Source of the DNA: Deinococcus sonorensis KR-87
Lineage (GTDB): Bacteria; Deinococcota; Deinococci; Deinococcales; Deinococcaceae
Reading direction: 5' to 3'
DNA length: 64,000 bases
Assembly: GCF_040256395.1 (NCBI RefSeq)
Contig: NZ_CP158300.1
Location: 372,001-436,000 of the forward strand
The stretch's first letter is position 1, and each line of letters starts with the position of its first letter. The translations under genes and the position numbers were made by a program. The notes under the pieces are model-generated. The model ran no database searches. It saw only the letters and a program-made list of their open reading frames with translations, and was not told where the DNA came from. This document shows positions 8,249 through 16,291 of this stretch, piece after piece.

Positions 8249-9799
8249 GTGAACCACACACGTTCCAGACCCGGTCACGCCACCGTCCGCCTCAACACCC
8301 AGCGCACCGTGAGCGAGATCTCGCCGCTGATCTTCGGGGGCTTCGCGGAACACATGGGGCGCTGCATCTACGAGGGCATCTATGACCCGGCCTCTCCCCT
8401 GGCGGACGAGCGCGGGTTTCGCAGCGACGTGATGGCCGCCCTCAAGGAGACCAACTACCGGATCATGCGCTACCCGGGCGGCAACTTCGTGTCCGGCTAC
8501 CGCTGGACCGACGGCATCGGCCCCCGGGAGCAGCGTCCGCGCCGCCGTGCGCTGGCGTGGCGCAGCATCGAGAGCAATCAGTTCGGACCCCACGAGTTCA
8601 TGGAATTTGCCCAGGAACTCGGCACCGAGCCGATGTGGGCCGTCAACCTCGGCACCGGCAGCATCCAGGACGCCGCCGATCTGGTGGAGTACATGAACCT
8701 GCCCACCGGGACGCTCTACAGCGATCTGCGGGCCAAGAACGGCCACCCCGATCCCTACGGCGTGAAGTACTGGTGCCTGGGCAACGAGATGGACGGGCCC
8801 TGGCAGATCGGGCAGATGGAGGCGGTCGAGTACGCCGACAAGGCGGTGCAGGCGGCCAAGCTGATGCGCTGGATGGACCCCGGCATCAAGACCATCGCCT
8901 GCGGGTCGTCGGCCACCTCCATGCCCGGCTACCCGGACTGGGACCGGGTGGTGCTCGAGCGCAGCTACGCGCACATCGACTACTTCTCGATGCACCACTA
9001 CGCGGCCAATCCCTACCCGACCATCTCCAACACCGAGCGGCTGCCGATCGACACCGACTCGTACCTGGCGAGCAGCGTTCATTTCGAGGAGCACGCCGAT
9101 ACGCTGGCGGCGGCGATCCGGCTGGCCAAGGCCAAGAACCGCAGCAAGCGCGACGTGCACCTGTGCTGGGACGAGTGGAACGTGTGGTACCGCGCCAAGG
9201 GTGGGGACGGCGAGTGGTCCGAGACCCCGCACATCCTGGAGGAGCAGTACAACCTCGAGGACGCGCTGGTGGTCGCCACCTGGCTCAACACCTTCCTGCG
9301 CAAGGCCGACGTGGTCAAGATCGCCTGCATCGCCCAGATCGTGAATGTGATCGCGCCGATCATGACCCGCACCGACGCCATGTACAAGCAGACCATCTTC
9401 TACCCGCTGACCCTCTTCAGCAATCATGCCAGCGGTGAAGCCCTGGACGTGCTAGTGCAGGCGCCTACCCAGGACACCAATCGGCACGGGCCGGTGCCGC
9501 AGCTGGACGTGTCGGCCAGTCTGGAGCCGGACACCGGCCACGGCGCGGTCTTTCTTGTGAACCGGTCACAAACGGAGGCGCTGACCGTCGACCTGCACTG
9601 GGAGGACGTGGCGCCCCGGGAGCTGGCCCAGGCCTGGCAGATGAGCGGCGCCGATCCCTTCGCCGCCAACAGCTTTGAGCAGCCGGATCACGTGACGGCC
9701 CGCCCGATTCCCGTGCCCACCCTGGACGGCGCACACGTCTCGATTTCGCTGCCTCCGCTGTCGTTTACCACCCTCACCACCCGCCACCAGGCGCCCTGA
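8249..9799 (+). CDS. abfA: Alpha-N-arabinofuranosidase, GH51
   Basis: A cytoplasmic retaining glycosidase of 516 residues that releases L-arabinofuranose from arabino-oligosaccharides. The GH51 (beta/alpha)8 catalytic domain shows the starting motif ISPLIFGGFAEHMGRCIYEGIYDP near 25, YPGGNFVSGYRW near 80, the acid/base Glu in WCLGNEMDGPWQIG near 180 and the nucleophile Glu in CWDEWNVWY near 309. A C-terminal beta domain ends in LPPLSFTTL. It has no signal peptide, so substrates must be imported, which fits the ABC importer immediately downstream and the exported GH43 arabinanase at its end. The start is GTG with AAGGAG 5 nt before it. Length and motifs are normal for the family. Confidence 0.95.
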   Translation: MNHTRSRPGHATVRLNTQRTVSEISPLIFGGFAEHMGRCIYEGIYDPASPLADERGFRSDVMAALKETNYRIMRYPGGNFVSGYRWTDGIGPREQRPRRRALAWRSIESNQFGPHEFMEFAQELGTEPMWAVNLGTGSIQDAADLVEYMNLPTGTLYSDLRAKNGHPDPYGVKYWCLGNEMDGPWQIGQMEAVEYADKAVQAAKLMRWMDPGIKTIACGSSATSMPGYPDWDRVVLERSYAHIDYFSMHHYAANPYPTISNTERLPIDTDSYLASSVHFEEHADTLAAAIRLAKAKNRSKRDVHLCWDEWNVWYRAKGGDGEWSETPHILEEQYNLEDALVVATWLNTFLRKADVVKIACIAQIVNVIAPIMTRTDAMYKQTIFYPLTLFSNHASGEALDVLVQAPTQDTNRHGPVPQLDVSASLEPDTGHGAVFLVNRSQTEALTVDLHWEDVAPRELAQAWQMSGADPFAANSFEQPDHVTARPIPVPTLDGAHVSISLPPLSFTTLTTRHQAP

Positions 9800-9808
9800 C
9801 GTTCCACC

Positions 9809-9828
9809 GGCAGGCTTGACAGCCTGCC
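9809..9828 (+). terminator. Perfect 7-bp hairpin ending the abfA unit, with the next -35 in its loop
   Basis: GGCAGGC (9809-9815) and GCCTGCC (9822-9828) pair perfectly around TTGACA, which is itself the -35 hexamer of the following promoter. There is no T-run, so termination would be weak. The palindrome may instead act as a DNA operator over the -35. Confidence 0.4.
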
Positions 9829-9858
9829 CGGTCATCTCGTATGATGTGACCGTTCACA
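9816..9858 (+). promoter_or_regulatory. Promoter and LacI-type operator of the arabino-oligosaccharide ABC operon
   Basis: TTGACA (9816-9821), an 18-bp spacer and TATGAT (9840-9845) form a strong promoter. TGTGACCGTTCACA (9845-9858) overlaps the last base of the -10 and the predicted start site. It has the GTGAnCGnTCAC core also found in the abfA promoter. A repressor bound here would block transcription of the binding protein, permeases and arabinanase. Confidence 0.68.
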
Positions 9859-9974
9859 CAGTCCAATCATTGCGCCGCCCGCCCGACCATGTTCGTGCCG
9901 ACCGTTTCTTGGCGTTGTTCCCTGGCCGGCCGCTCCGTCACCCCTTACTCGGTCTGTACTGACTCGGAGGACAT

Positions 9975-11273
9975 ATGCGTATACCCCGGATGCTCGCCCT
10001 CGGCCTGGCCCTCTCCAGCGTGGCCCACGCCCAGACCACCATCGTGTTTTGGGACTTCTTCGGCGGCGGTGACGGCGTCCGCATGAAGCAGATCGTGGAC
10101 GACTTCAACAAGTCGCAGAAGGACATCGTGGTGCAGCGCACCACCCAGACCTGGGGCAACCCCTTCTACACCAAGGTGCACACCGCCGTGGTGTCCGGCC
10201 AGACGCCCGACGTGATGACCTATCACCTGTCGGCGGTGCCCGCCGGCCTGCAGAAGAAGGACCTGCGGCCCTTCACCACCGCCGACCTCGCGGCGGCCGG
10301 GCTGAAGGCCAGCGACTTCCAGAGCAACCTGGTCAGCACGCTCACCACCGATGCCAAGAACGCCGGGGGCGCCAGCGGGCTGTACTCCATTCCGCTGGAC
10401 ACGCACACCTTCGTGGTGTACTACAACAAGGACCTGCTCAAGAAGGCGGGCCTGCTCGGCGCCGACGGCAAGCCGCTGCCCATGAAGAGCATCGCGGCCA
10501 TGACCAAGGCGCTGCAGGACATCAAGGCCAAGACCGGCGTGACCCCGGTTGCCTTCAGCACCAACCAGGACTCGGCCACCCCGTGGCGGCTGTGGTACAG
10601 CCTGTTCCTGCAGCAGGGCGGCACCATGGTCAAGGACGGCAAGCTGTACCTGGGCGACCTGGACACCAAGGGCAAGGCCGCCCTCCAGGCGATTGCCGAC
10701 TGGACCAACCAGGGCCTGCTCACCAAGAACGTGACGTACCCGGCGGGCGTGGCGCTCTTCACCGCGGGCCGCGCCGCCCTGATGTTCAACGGCAACTGGG
10801 AAGTGCCGACCATGGTGGACGCCAAGGCCAAGAACCAGCTGAAGTTCGACTACGGGATCATGAGCTTCCCGTCGCTGTACGGTGGCAACACCAGCACCTG
10901 GGCCGACTCGCACGAACTGGCGATTCCCAACAACAGCAAGAACCCGATCAGCCCCGCGAAGCTCAAGGCCGTGATGACCTTCATCGGCTACGTGAACAAG
11001 CAGGGCGGCAGTGCCTGGGCTGGCGGCGGCCACATTCCCGCCTACCTGCCCACCCAGCAGAGCAGCGCCTACAAGAGCATGCAGCCGAACGGCGAGTACA
11101 GCGCCACGTCCGCCAAGAACGCGCGGCTGGAGCCCAACGTGCCGATCTTCGGTGTGGGCGGCCCGGTGTACGACGCGGTCGGCGTGAACTTCACCCCGGT
11201 GCTGCTGGGGCAGGCCACCGCCGATCAGGGCATCGCCAAGTTCAAGGCGGCGCTGCAGGGTTTCGGCAAGTAA
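9975..11273 (+). CDS. Sugar ABC transporter substrate-binding protein (family 1)
   Basis: A protein of 432 residues with a Sec signal peptide (MRIPRMLALGLALSSVAHA) and no lipobox Cys. The rest fits the solute-binding protein family 1 pattern: a VFWDFFGGGDGVRMKQIVDDFNKSQ opening, a TPDVMTYHLSAVPAG ligand-contact region, YNKDLLKKAGL near 150 and aromatic-rich loops later. It delivers sugar to the two permeases that follow. The neighbours (GH51 before, GH43 at the end of the same operon) point to arabinose-containing oligosaccharides. A GGAGGA site precedes the ATG. In a cell with an outer envelope the protein acts in the periplasm. Confidence 0.9.
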   Translation: MRIPRMLALGLALSSVAHAQTTIVFWDFFGGGDGVRMKQIVDDFNKSQKDIVVQRTTQTWGNPFYTKVHTAVVSGQTPDVMTYHLSAVPAGLQKKDLRPFTTADLAAAGLKASDFQSNLVSTLTTDAKNAGGASGLYSIPLDTHTFVVYYNKDLLKKAGLLGADGKPLPMKSIAAMTKALQDIKAKTGVTPVAFSTNQDSATPWRLWYSLFLQQGGTMVKDGKLYLGDLDTKGKAALQAIADWTNQGLLTKNVTYPAGVALFTAGRAALMFNGNWEVPTMVDAKAKNQLKFDYGIMSFPSLYGGNTSTWADSHELAIPNNSKNPISPAKLKAVMTFIGYVNKQGGSAWAGGGHIPAYLPTQQSSAYKSMQPNGEYSATSAKNARLEPNVPIFGVGGPVYDAVGVNFTPVLLGQATADQGIAKFKAALQGFGK

Positions 11274-11304
11274 CGTGAGCCGCAGGTCCGGCAGCTGAAC
11301 TCGG

Positions 11305-11340
11305 CCGGAGTGGCGTCCCAGCGCTGGGATGCCGCTCCGG
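11305..11340 (+). ncRNA. Intergenic stem-loop between binding-protein and permease genes
   Basis: Arms of about 18 nt (CCGGAGTGGCGTCCCAGC and GCTGGGATGCCGCTCCGG) pair along their whole length with two G-U wobbles. There is no T-run. Such hairpins after a binding-protein gene commonly protect the upstream mRNA from 3' decay and reduce permease expression, giving excess binding protein. That role is inferred here. Confidence 0.6.
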
Positions 11341-11398
11341 TGTTCGTATGCAGACCGCTTGCGCCAGGCTGCCTTGGCACCCCGAGAGGAAGACGCAC

Positions 11399-12310
11399 AT
11401 GTTGAACACGGTTCCCCCAACCCGTCAGGAACAGCCGGCCCCCAGCCGGCAGGCCCAGGTCCGCAAACGGCTGATGACGGCGCTGCTGCTGGTGGCCCCC
11501 TTCACGCTGGTGTACCTGGTGTTCCTGATCTACCCGACGCTCCGGGTGATCCAGCTGAGCTTCACGAACGCCGACCTGCTGGGGGCCGGCACCTTCACCG
11601 GCCTGCAGAACTACATCAAGCTGTTCCACGAGCCGACCTTCTGGACCGCGCTGCTCAACACGGTGTATTTCATCCTGCTGACCGCCGTGCCCAACACCCT
11701 GCTGGGCCTGGGGCTGGCGATGCTGGTGCTGCGGCTGCGGCGGCTGCGCAACCTGGTGCTGGCGGCCTTCTTCATGCCGTTCGTGCTGCCGGTCAGCGTG
11801 GTCACCAACGTCTGGAACTGGGTGCTGGACTCGAACTTCGGGCTGGTCAACTTCGTGACCGGCAGCAACATCACCTGGTTTCAGGACCCGGTGTGGGCGC
11901 TGCCGTCGGTGGCGTTCGTGACCATCTGGTGGACCGTGGGCTTCAACGTGCTGCTGTTCATCGCCGGACTGCAGAGCATCTCGGCCGAGATCTACGAGGC
12001 GGCGGCGCTGGACGGCGCCAGCGGCTGGCGGCTGTTCTGGAGCATCACCTGGCCGAACCTGTGGCCGGTCACCAGCCTGATTCTGCTGCTGCAGCTGATC
12101 GCGCAGTTCAAGATTTTCGATCAGATCTACCTGCTGACCCAGGGCGGCCCCTTCGACAAGACCCTGGTGCTGCTGCTGTACTCGTACCGGGAAGGCTTTC
12201 AGCAGCAGCACGGCGGCTACGCCAGCACCATCGGCGTGGTGCTGATGGTCGTGATTCTGCTGGTGTCGGCCATTCAGATCCGCGTGCTGAACCGAGGTGA
12301 CCGCGCATGA
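11399..12310 (+). CDS. Sugar ABC transporter permease (MalF/LacF type)
   Basis: An inner-membrane protein of 303 residues with six predicted helices. The ABC permease EAA loop is present as EIYEAAALDGASGWRLFWSITWP near 200, which docks the ATPase. The start at 11399 is chosen because AGAGGAAG lies just upstream and the longer frame would add an unlikely Cys/Trp-rich stretch. It pairs with the following permease (4-nt ATGA overlap) and the binding protein upstream. No ATP-binding subunit is encoded nearby, so a shared MsmK/UgpC-type ATPase elsewhere in the genome is required. Confidence 0.92.
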   Translation: MLNTVPPTRQEQPAPSRQAQVRKRLMTALLLVAPFTLVYLVFLIYPTLRVIQLSFTNADLLGAGTFTGLQNYIKLFHEPTFWTALLNTVYFILLTAVPNTLLGLGLAMLVLRLRRLRNLVLAAFFMPFVLPVSVVTNVWNWVLDSNFGLVNFVTGSNITWFQDPVWALPSVAFVTIWWTVGFNVLLFIAGLQSISAEIYEAAALDGASGWRLFWSITWPNLWPVTSLILLLQLIAQFKIFDQIYLLTQGGPFDKTLVLLLYSYREGFQQQHGGYASTIGVVLMVVILLVSAIQIRVLNRGDRA

Positions 12311-13194
12311 CCACCACTCCCCTGTCCACCACCTCCAGCCGGGCGAGGCCCGCCCGCTCGCTGCGCACGCGCCTCGCCCGCCTGCCTGGCATCCTGGTCA
12401 CGGCCCTGACGCTGGTGCTGGCCCTGGCGTGGGTGTTCCCGCTGTACTGGGCCCTGATCACGTCCTTCAAGCCGGAGAACGACACGGTCTCCAATCCGCC
12501 CACCCTGTGGCCGCAGACCTTCGACCTGGGCGCGTACACGTACATCTTTCAGAACAGCCCCATCGTGCGCTGGTACCTGAACAGCATCGTCAGTTCGGTG
12601 GCCATCACGGTGCTGGTGCTGCTGCTCTCGATGCTGTGCGCCTACGCGCTGTCGCAGATCGACTTCCAGGGCCGCCGCTGGCTGTACTGGCTGATTCTGG
12701 CCGGGTTCATGATTCCCTTCCAGGCCAGCCTGATTCCGCTGTTCATCTTCGTCAACCAGCTGGGGCTGGTCAATAACTACATGGGTCTGATCCTGCCGCA
12801 GCTGGCCGCGCCGCTGGCGGTGGTGATCTACAAGCAGTTCTTCGATCAGATTCCACCGGAGCTGGCCGATGCTGCCCGCATTGACGGGGCCAGCGAGTGG
12901 CGGGTGCTGTTCGGCATCTTCCTGCCGCTCAACTGGAGCATCACCTTCTCGCTGGGCATCGTGACCTTCATCGCCGCCTGGAACAACTTCCTGTGGCCGT
13001 TCATCGTGATGAACGACACCTCCAAGCTGACCATCCCGGTGGGCATCACCCAGGTGCAGTCGGCCTACGGGGTCGCGTACGCCAAGACCATGGCCACCGC
13101 CGTCACCGCCGCCGTGCCCACCATCGTGGCGTACCTGCTATTCCAGCGCCGCGTGACGGAGGGTGTGATGGCCACGGCCGGGCTGAAGGGATGA
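12307..13194 (+). CDS. Sugar ABC transporter permease (MalG/LacG type)
   Basis: A protein of 295 residues with six predicted helices. The N-terminal segment reads ALAWVFPLYWALITSFKPENDT, typical of carbohydrate-uptake transporter family 1 second permeases. The EAA loop is ELADAARIDGASEWRVLFGIFLPLNWS near 195. It is translationally coupled to the first permease (overlap 4 nt) and to the arabinanase gene downstream (overlap 4 nt). Together with the neighbours it forms the membrane part of an importer probably specific for arabino-oligosaccharides. Confidence 0.92.
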   Translation: MTTTPLSTTSSRARPARSLRTRLARLPGILVTALTLVLALAWVFPLYWALITSFKPENDTVSNPPTLWPQTFDLGAYTYIFQNSPIVRWYLNSIVSSVAITVLVLLLSMLCAYALSQIDFQGRRWLYWLILAGFMIPFQASLIPLFIFVNQLGLVNNYMGLILPQLAAPLAVVIYKQFFDQIPPELADAARIDGASEWRVLFGIFLPLNWSITFSLGIVTFIAAWNNFLWPFIVMNDTSKLTIPVGITQVQSAYGVAYAKTMATAVTAAVPTIVAYLLFQRRVTEGVMATAGLKG

Positions 13195-14186
13195 GGTGGG
13201 GCCGGCTGCTCGGCAGCCTCGCCACGCTCGGCTGGGCCATCGCCGGTCCGTCCCAGCCGCTGCTGAAGGGCGACCTGCAGATTCATGACCCCACGGTCCT
13301 GAAGGTGGCGGACGGCTACGTGGCGATGGGCACCGGCTACGAGGGCATTGACGGCGGCACCCTGCGGCTCAGGACCTCCCGCGATGGCCTGACCTGGACC
13401 GACGCCGGCCACCTGGGCACCACCCAGCCCGCCTGGGTGGGAAAACTGCTGGGCCAGGAGCCGCCGAACCTGTGGGCGCCCAGCCTGTCGCGGCATGGGA
13501 GCACCAGTTACCTGTACTTCGCGGCCTCGACGTTTGGCAAGAACAGCAGCGGCATCGGCCTGATGACCAACCCTGCTCTGAAGGCCAGCGCGCCGGACCA
13601 GGGCTGGGTGGACCGGGGGCTGGTGCTGTCCAGCACGCCAAGCGACAACTTCAACGCCATCGATCCGGCGCGCATCGACACGGCGGACGGCCGCGCGTGG
13701 CTGGCCTTCGGGTCGTGGTGGGACGGCATCCGGCTACGTGAACTGGACCCGCAGAGCGGGCTGCTCCAGAAGCAGAACTCCAAGGTGTACGCGCTGGCGT
13801 CACGCGGCGGCGGCGCGATTGAGGCGGCCTCGCTGATGCAGCACGGGAAGTATTACTACCTGTTCGTGTCGTTCGACCGCTGCTGCGCGGGCCTGAGCAG
13901 CACCTACCGCATCATGGTGGGCCGCGCCAGCAAGGTCACCGGGCCGTACACCGACCGCAGCGGCCACGACATGATGAAGGGTGGCGGCACCGAGCTGCAG
14001 GCCAGCCAGGGCCGCTACATCGGGCCGGGGGGCCAGGAGGTCTACCAGGATGGCCGGGAGGTGCGGCTGGCCTACCACTACTACGACCGTGACCAGGGCG
14101 GCGTTTCACAGCTGCAGACCTCGACGCTGCTGTGGGACGACAGCGGCTGGCCCCGGCTGCCGGCGCTGCCGACCGGCGGTTCGTGA
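13191..14186 (+). CDS. Exported endo-arabinanase, GH43
   Basis: A protein of 331 residues, starting at the ATG that overlaps the permease stop. The N-terminus (MRWGRLLGSLATLGWAIA) is a signal peptide. The five-bladed propeller of GH43 endo-1,5-alpha-L-arabinanases is recognised by three acidic residues: the base Asp in IHDPTV near 33, the pKa-modulating Asp in FNAIDPARI near 158 and the acid Glu in GGAIEAASL near 211. NLWAPSLSRHG, LAFGSWWDGI and FDRCCAGLSSTYRI are also typical of this subgroup. It should cut arabinan outside the cytoplasm into oligomers for the ABC importer. Coupling a secreted depolymerase to its permease by a 4-nt overlap is tidy but unusual. Confidence 0.93.
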   Translation: MRWGRLLGSLATLGWAIAGPSQPLLKGDLQIHDPTVLKVADGYVAMGTGYEGIDGGTLRLRTSRDGLTWTDAGHLGTTQPAWVGKLLGQEPPNLWAPSLSRHGSTSYLYFAASTFGKNSSGIGLMTNPALKASAPDQGWVDRGLVLSSTPSDNFNAIDPARIDTADGRAWLAFGSWWDGIRLRELDPQSGLLQKQNSKVYALASRGGGAIEAASLMQHGKYYYLFVSFDRCCAGLSSTYRIMVGRASKVTGPYTDRSGHDMMKGGGTELQASQGRYIGPGGQEVYQDGREVRLAYHYYDRDQGGVSQLQTSTLLWDDSGWPRLPALPTGGS

Positions 14187-14206
14187 TGCTCGCCCCAGCC
14201 GTCCGG

Positions 14207-14218
14207 TAGACTCGGGCC
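14207..14218 (+). promoter_or_regulatory. Leaderless-type -10 box (TAGACT) before a non-standard start
   Basis: TAGACT (14207-14212) is followed by 6 nt and then ATC at 14219, in frame with the hydrolase below. The position is exactly where an ATG is found behind the other leaderless boxes of this window. Confidence 0.4.
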
Positions 14219-14284
14219 ATCGACGCACGCCGCCACCCCCACGACCTGCCACCGGCCGCCCCCGCTGAGCTGGGCCTGGACCCG

Positions 14285-15214
14285 TTGTGGTTGGACTCGC
14301 TGGCCGCCCGGGTGGCCGACACCCTCCCCGACGTGACCAGCCTGCTGGTGGCCCGCCGGGGGCAGCTGGCCTTCGAGCGCTATTTCGGCATTCCGGCCGA
14401 TGAGCCGCAGGACATTCAGTCGGTGACCAAGAGCGTGCTCTCACTGCTGGTGGGGGTGGCGGTGGAGCGGGGGCTGCTGCGCCTGGACCGGCCGGTGCTG
14501 GACGGCTGGCCCGAGGCCGCGGCCCTGGTGCAGGACCCGCGCTGGTTCCAGGTGACGGTGGAGCACCTGCTGACCATGACCTGCGGCCTGCCGTCCGAAA
14601 TCACCGACCCGGTGTATGACGACGCCTGGTGGCTGAATCCTGACCCGCTGGCCTTCACCCTGGCGCAACCGCTGAAGGCCGCGCCCGGGACGGTCTTCCA
14701 CTACTCCAATGCCGGGACCCATCTGCTGGGCGTCCTGCTCGCCCGCGTGATCGGTCAGCCGCTCGAGACGTTCGCCTGGGAGGCGCTGCTGGCACCGCTG
14801 GGCATGCCGGCGCGGCCGTGGGCCAAAGACCCGCAGGGGCGGGTCTGGGGGTCCGGCATGCTGCAGCTCACCCCGCGCGAGATGCTGCGGCTGGCGCAGC
14901 TGGTGCTGCAGCAGGGCCGCTGGCAGGGTCACCGCGTGGTGCCGTCCGCCTGGATTCAGGCGATGACTCGGCCCCGCGTCAGCGGCTACACTTTCATGGA
15001 AGGCCTGCCCCAGTACGGCTGGCTGTGGTGGCTGCCGGGGCCGCAGGAGCCGGACGGTGCCTATGCCACCGGCTACGGCGGGCAGTACATCGGGGTGTTT
15101 CCCCACCTCGATCTGGCCGTGACGATGACGGGCCGGGTGCAGCACCACCCGCCTCACCGGCACATCATCCGCGAGATTGCCAGCCGGGTGGAGACAGAAG
15201 GCCAGTCAAGCTGA
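14285..15214 (+). CDS. Beta-lactamase-fold serine hydrolase (class C/esterase type)
   Basis: The protein has 309 residues from the TTG at 14285, but the frame is open back to 14210. The family-typical N-terminal segment ([22 protein letters not shown]) lies upstream of that TTG. Translation may therefore start at ATC 14219 behind a TAGACT box. The catalytic SxxK is [12 protein letters not shown], the YxN equivalent is [10 protein letters not shown] near 140, and the third motif is near [15 protein letters not shown]. There is no signal peptide, so it is probably a cytoplasmic esterase or peptidase rather than an antibiotic-resistance enzyme. It lies downstream of the arabinan operon but probably has its own promoter. 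Confidence 0.82.
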   Translation: MWLDSLAARVADTLPDVTSLLVARRGQLAFERYFGIPADEPQDIQSVTKSVLSLLVGVAVERGLLRLDRPVLDGWPEAAALVQDPRWFQVTVEHLLTMTCGLPSEITDPVYDDAWWLNPDPLAFTLAQPLKAAPGTVFHYSNAGTHLLGVLLARVIGQPLETFAWEALLAPLGMPARPWAKDPQGRVWGSGMLQLTPREMLRLAQLVLQQGRWQGHRVVPSAWIQAMTRPRVSGYTFMEGLPQYGWLWWLPGPQEPDGAYATGYGGQYIGVFPHLDLAVTMTGRVQHHPPHRHIIREIASRVETEGQSS

Positions 15215-15336
15215 CTGACCCGGCCCGCACCGGTCTACATCGGCAGGCGCAGGACCGCCGGGCCGGGTGTATGTTGCGGCGGTGCATGTCCTGAGGTTGT
15301 TCCGCTGTCTGCCGCCGTGTTGGCCGGCCGAGTTCC

Positions 15337-16110
15337 ATGCCGGCTGAGGCCTGGACCCTCGGCCTCGGCGCCGTGGCCGCCGCGATGGTGGGTTTTTCCA
15401 AGACCGGCGTTCCCGGCACCGGCATCCTGGTGATTCCGCTGATGGCCGCGCTCTTTGGCGGCCGGCTCTCGGTGGGCGCGACCCTGCCGCTGCTGATTCT
15501 GGGGGACGTGCTGGCCGTGGCGCTCTACCGGCAGCACGCCCAGTGGGCCCGCCTGCGTACCCTGGCACCGTGGCTGCTGCTGGGCCTGCTGCTCGGCAGC
15601 GGGCTGCTGAAGCTGCTGGGCGACCTGCGGCTGAAGGCCGACCCCCTGTCGCCCATGATCGGCGTGCTGGTGCTGGTGATGCTGGCGCTGAACTTGCTGC
15701 GCGGCCGGCTGGGGCAGCGGCTGGTGCCGCACTCGCGCGAGGGCACGGTGGTGACCGGGGCGCTGGCCGGCTTCACCACCATGGTCTCGAACGCCGCCGG
15801 GCCGATCATGTCCATCTTCCTGAACTCCAGCGGCCTGCCCAAGGACCAGCTGATGGGCACCACTGCCTGGACCTTTCTGCTGCTGAACCTCGCCAAGGTG
15901 CCGTTTCTGGCGCTGCTGACCGCCGACAATCCCCAGGAGCCGCTGTACACGCTCGCCACCCTGCGCTTCGACCTGCTGATGGTGCCGCTGGTGCTGGCCG
16001 GCGCGTGGGCCGGCCGCGCCCTGCAACGCCGGCTGCCGGAGCAGGCCTTCAGCGGCGCGCTGCTGTCGCTGGCGGCGGTGAGCGCGGTGCTGCTGATCGT
16101 GCGGCACTGA
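15337..16110 (+). CDS. TauE/SafE family membrane transporter
   Basis: A membrane protein of 257 residues with about seven to eight helices. It has the two halves typical of TauE/SafE exporters: GFSKTGVPGTGILVIPLMAALFGGRLSVGATLPLLILGDVLAV in the first repeat and GFTTMVSNAAGPIMSIFLNSSGLPKDQLMGTTAW in the second. Family members move organosulfur compounds or other small anions such as sulfite or sulfoacetate. The substrate here is not indicated by neighbours. It is a single gene preceded by a beta-lactamase-fold hydrolase and followed by a minus-strand terminator. Confidence 0.88.
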   Translation: MPAEAWTLGLGAVAAAMVGFSKTGVPGTGILVIPLMAALFGGRLSVGATLPLLILGDVLAVALYRQHAQWARLRTLAPWLLLGLLLGSGLLKLLGDLRLKADPLSPMIGVLVLVMLALNLLRGRLGQRLVPHSREGTVVTGALAGFTTMVSNAAGPIMSIFLNSSGLPKDQLMGTTAWTFLLLNLAKVPFLALLTADNPQEPLYTLATLRFDLLMVPLVLAGAWAGRALQRRLPEQAFSGALLSLAAVSAVLLIVRH

Positions 16111-16125
16111 GCCCGCCGTCTCGGC

Positions 16126-16163
16126 AAAAAAGTCCCCGGGACCGACGGATCAGCCACGGGGAC
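16126..16163 (-). terminator. Intrinsic terminator of the minus-strand isomerase gene
   Basis: Read on the minus strand, GTCCCCG (16163-16157) pairs with CGGGGAC (16138-16132) and is followed directly by TTTTTT (16131-16126). It lies about 130 nt after the stop of the 16292-17014 gene. In the other direction it may also slow transcription from the TauE/SafE gene. Confidence 0.75.
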
Positions 16164-16291
16164 GGAGAGGCACCGGCAACACACGGCCGGGTTGAATTGG
16201 TGGTACGCCCTGACTGTATCGGTTCAGAGGTGGGGCCGGATGATAAAGCCCTCACGGTGGATTTAGACGGCCAGCCGCCCGCGTCCCCGGG

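Noticed and set aside
16110..16290. tRNA gene or structured RNA beyond the terminator
   Set aside because: No cloverleaf with a TTCGA-type arm could be built. Only the minus-strand terminator is convincing.
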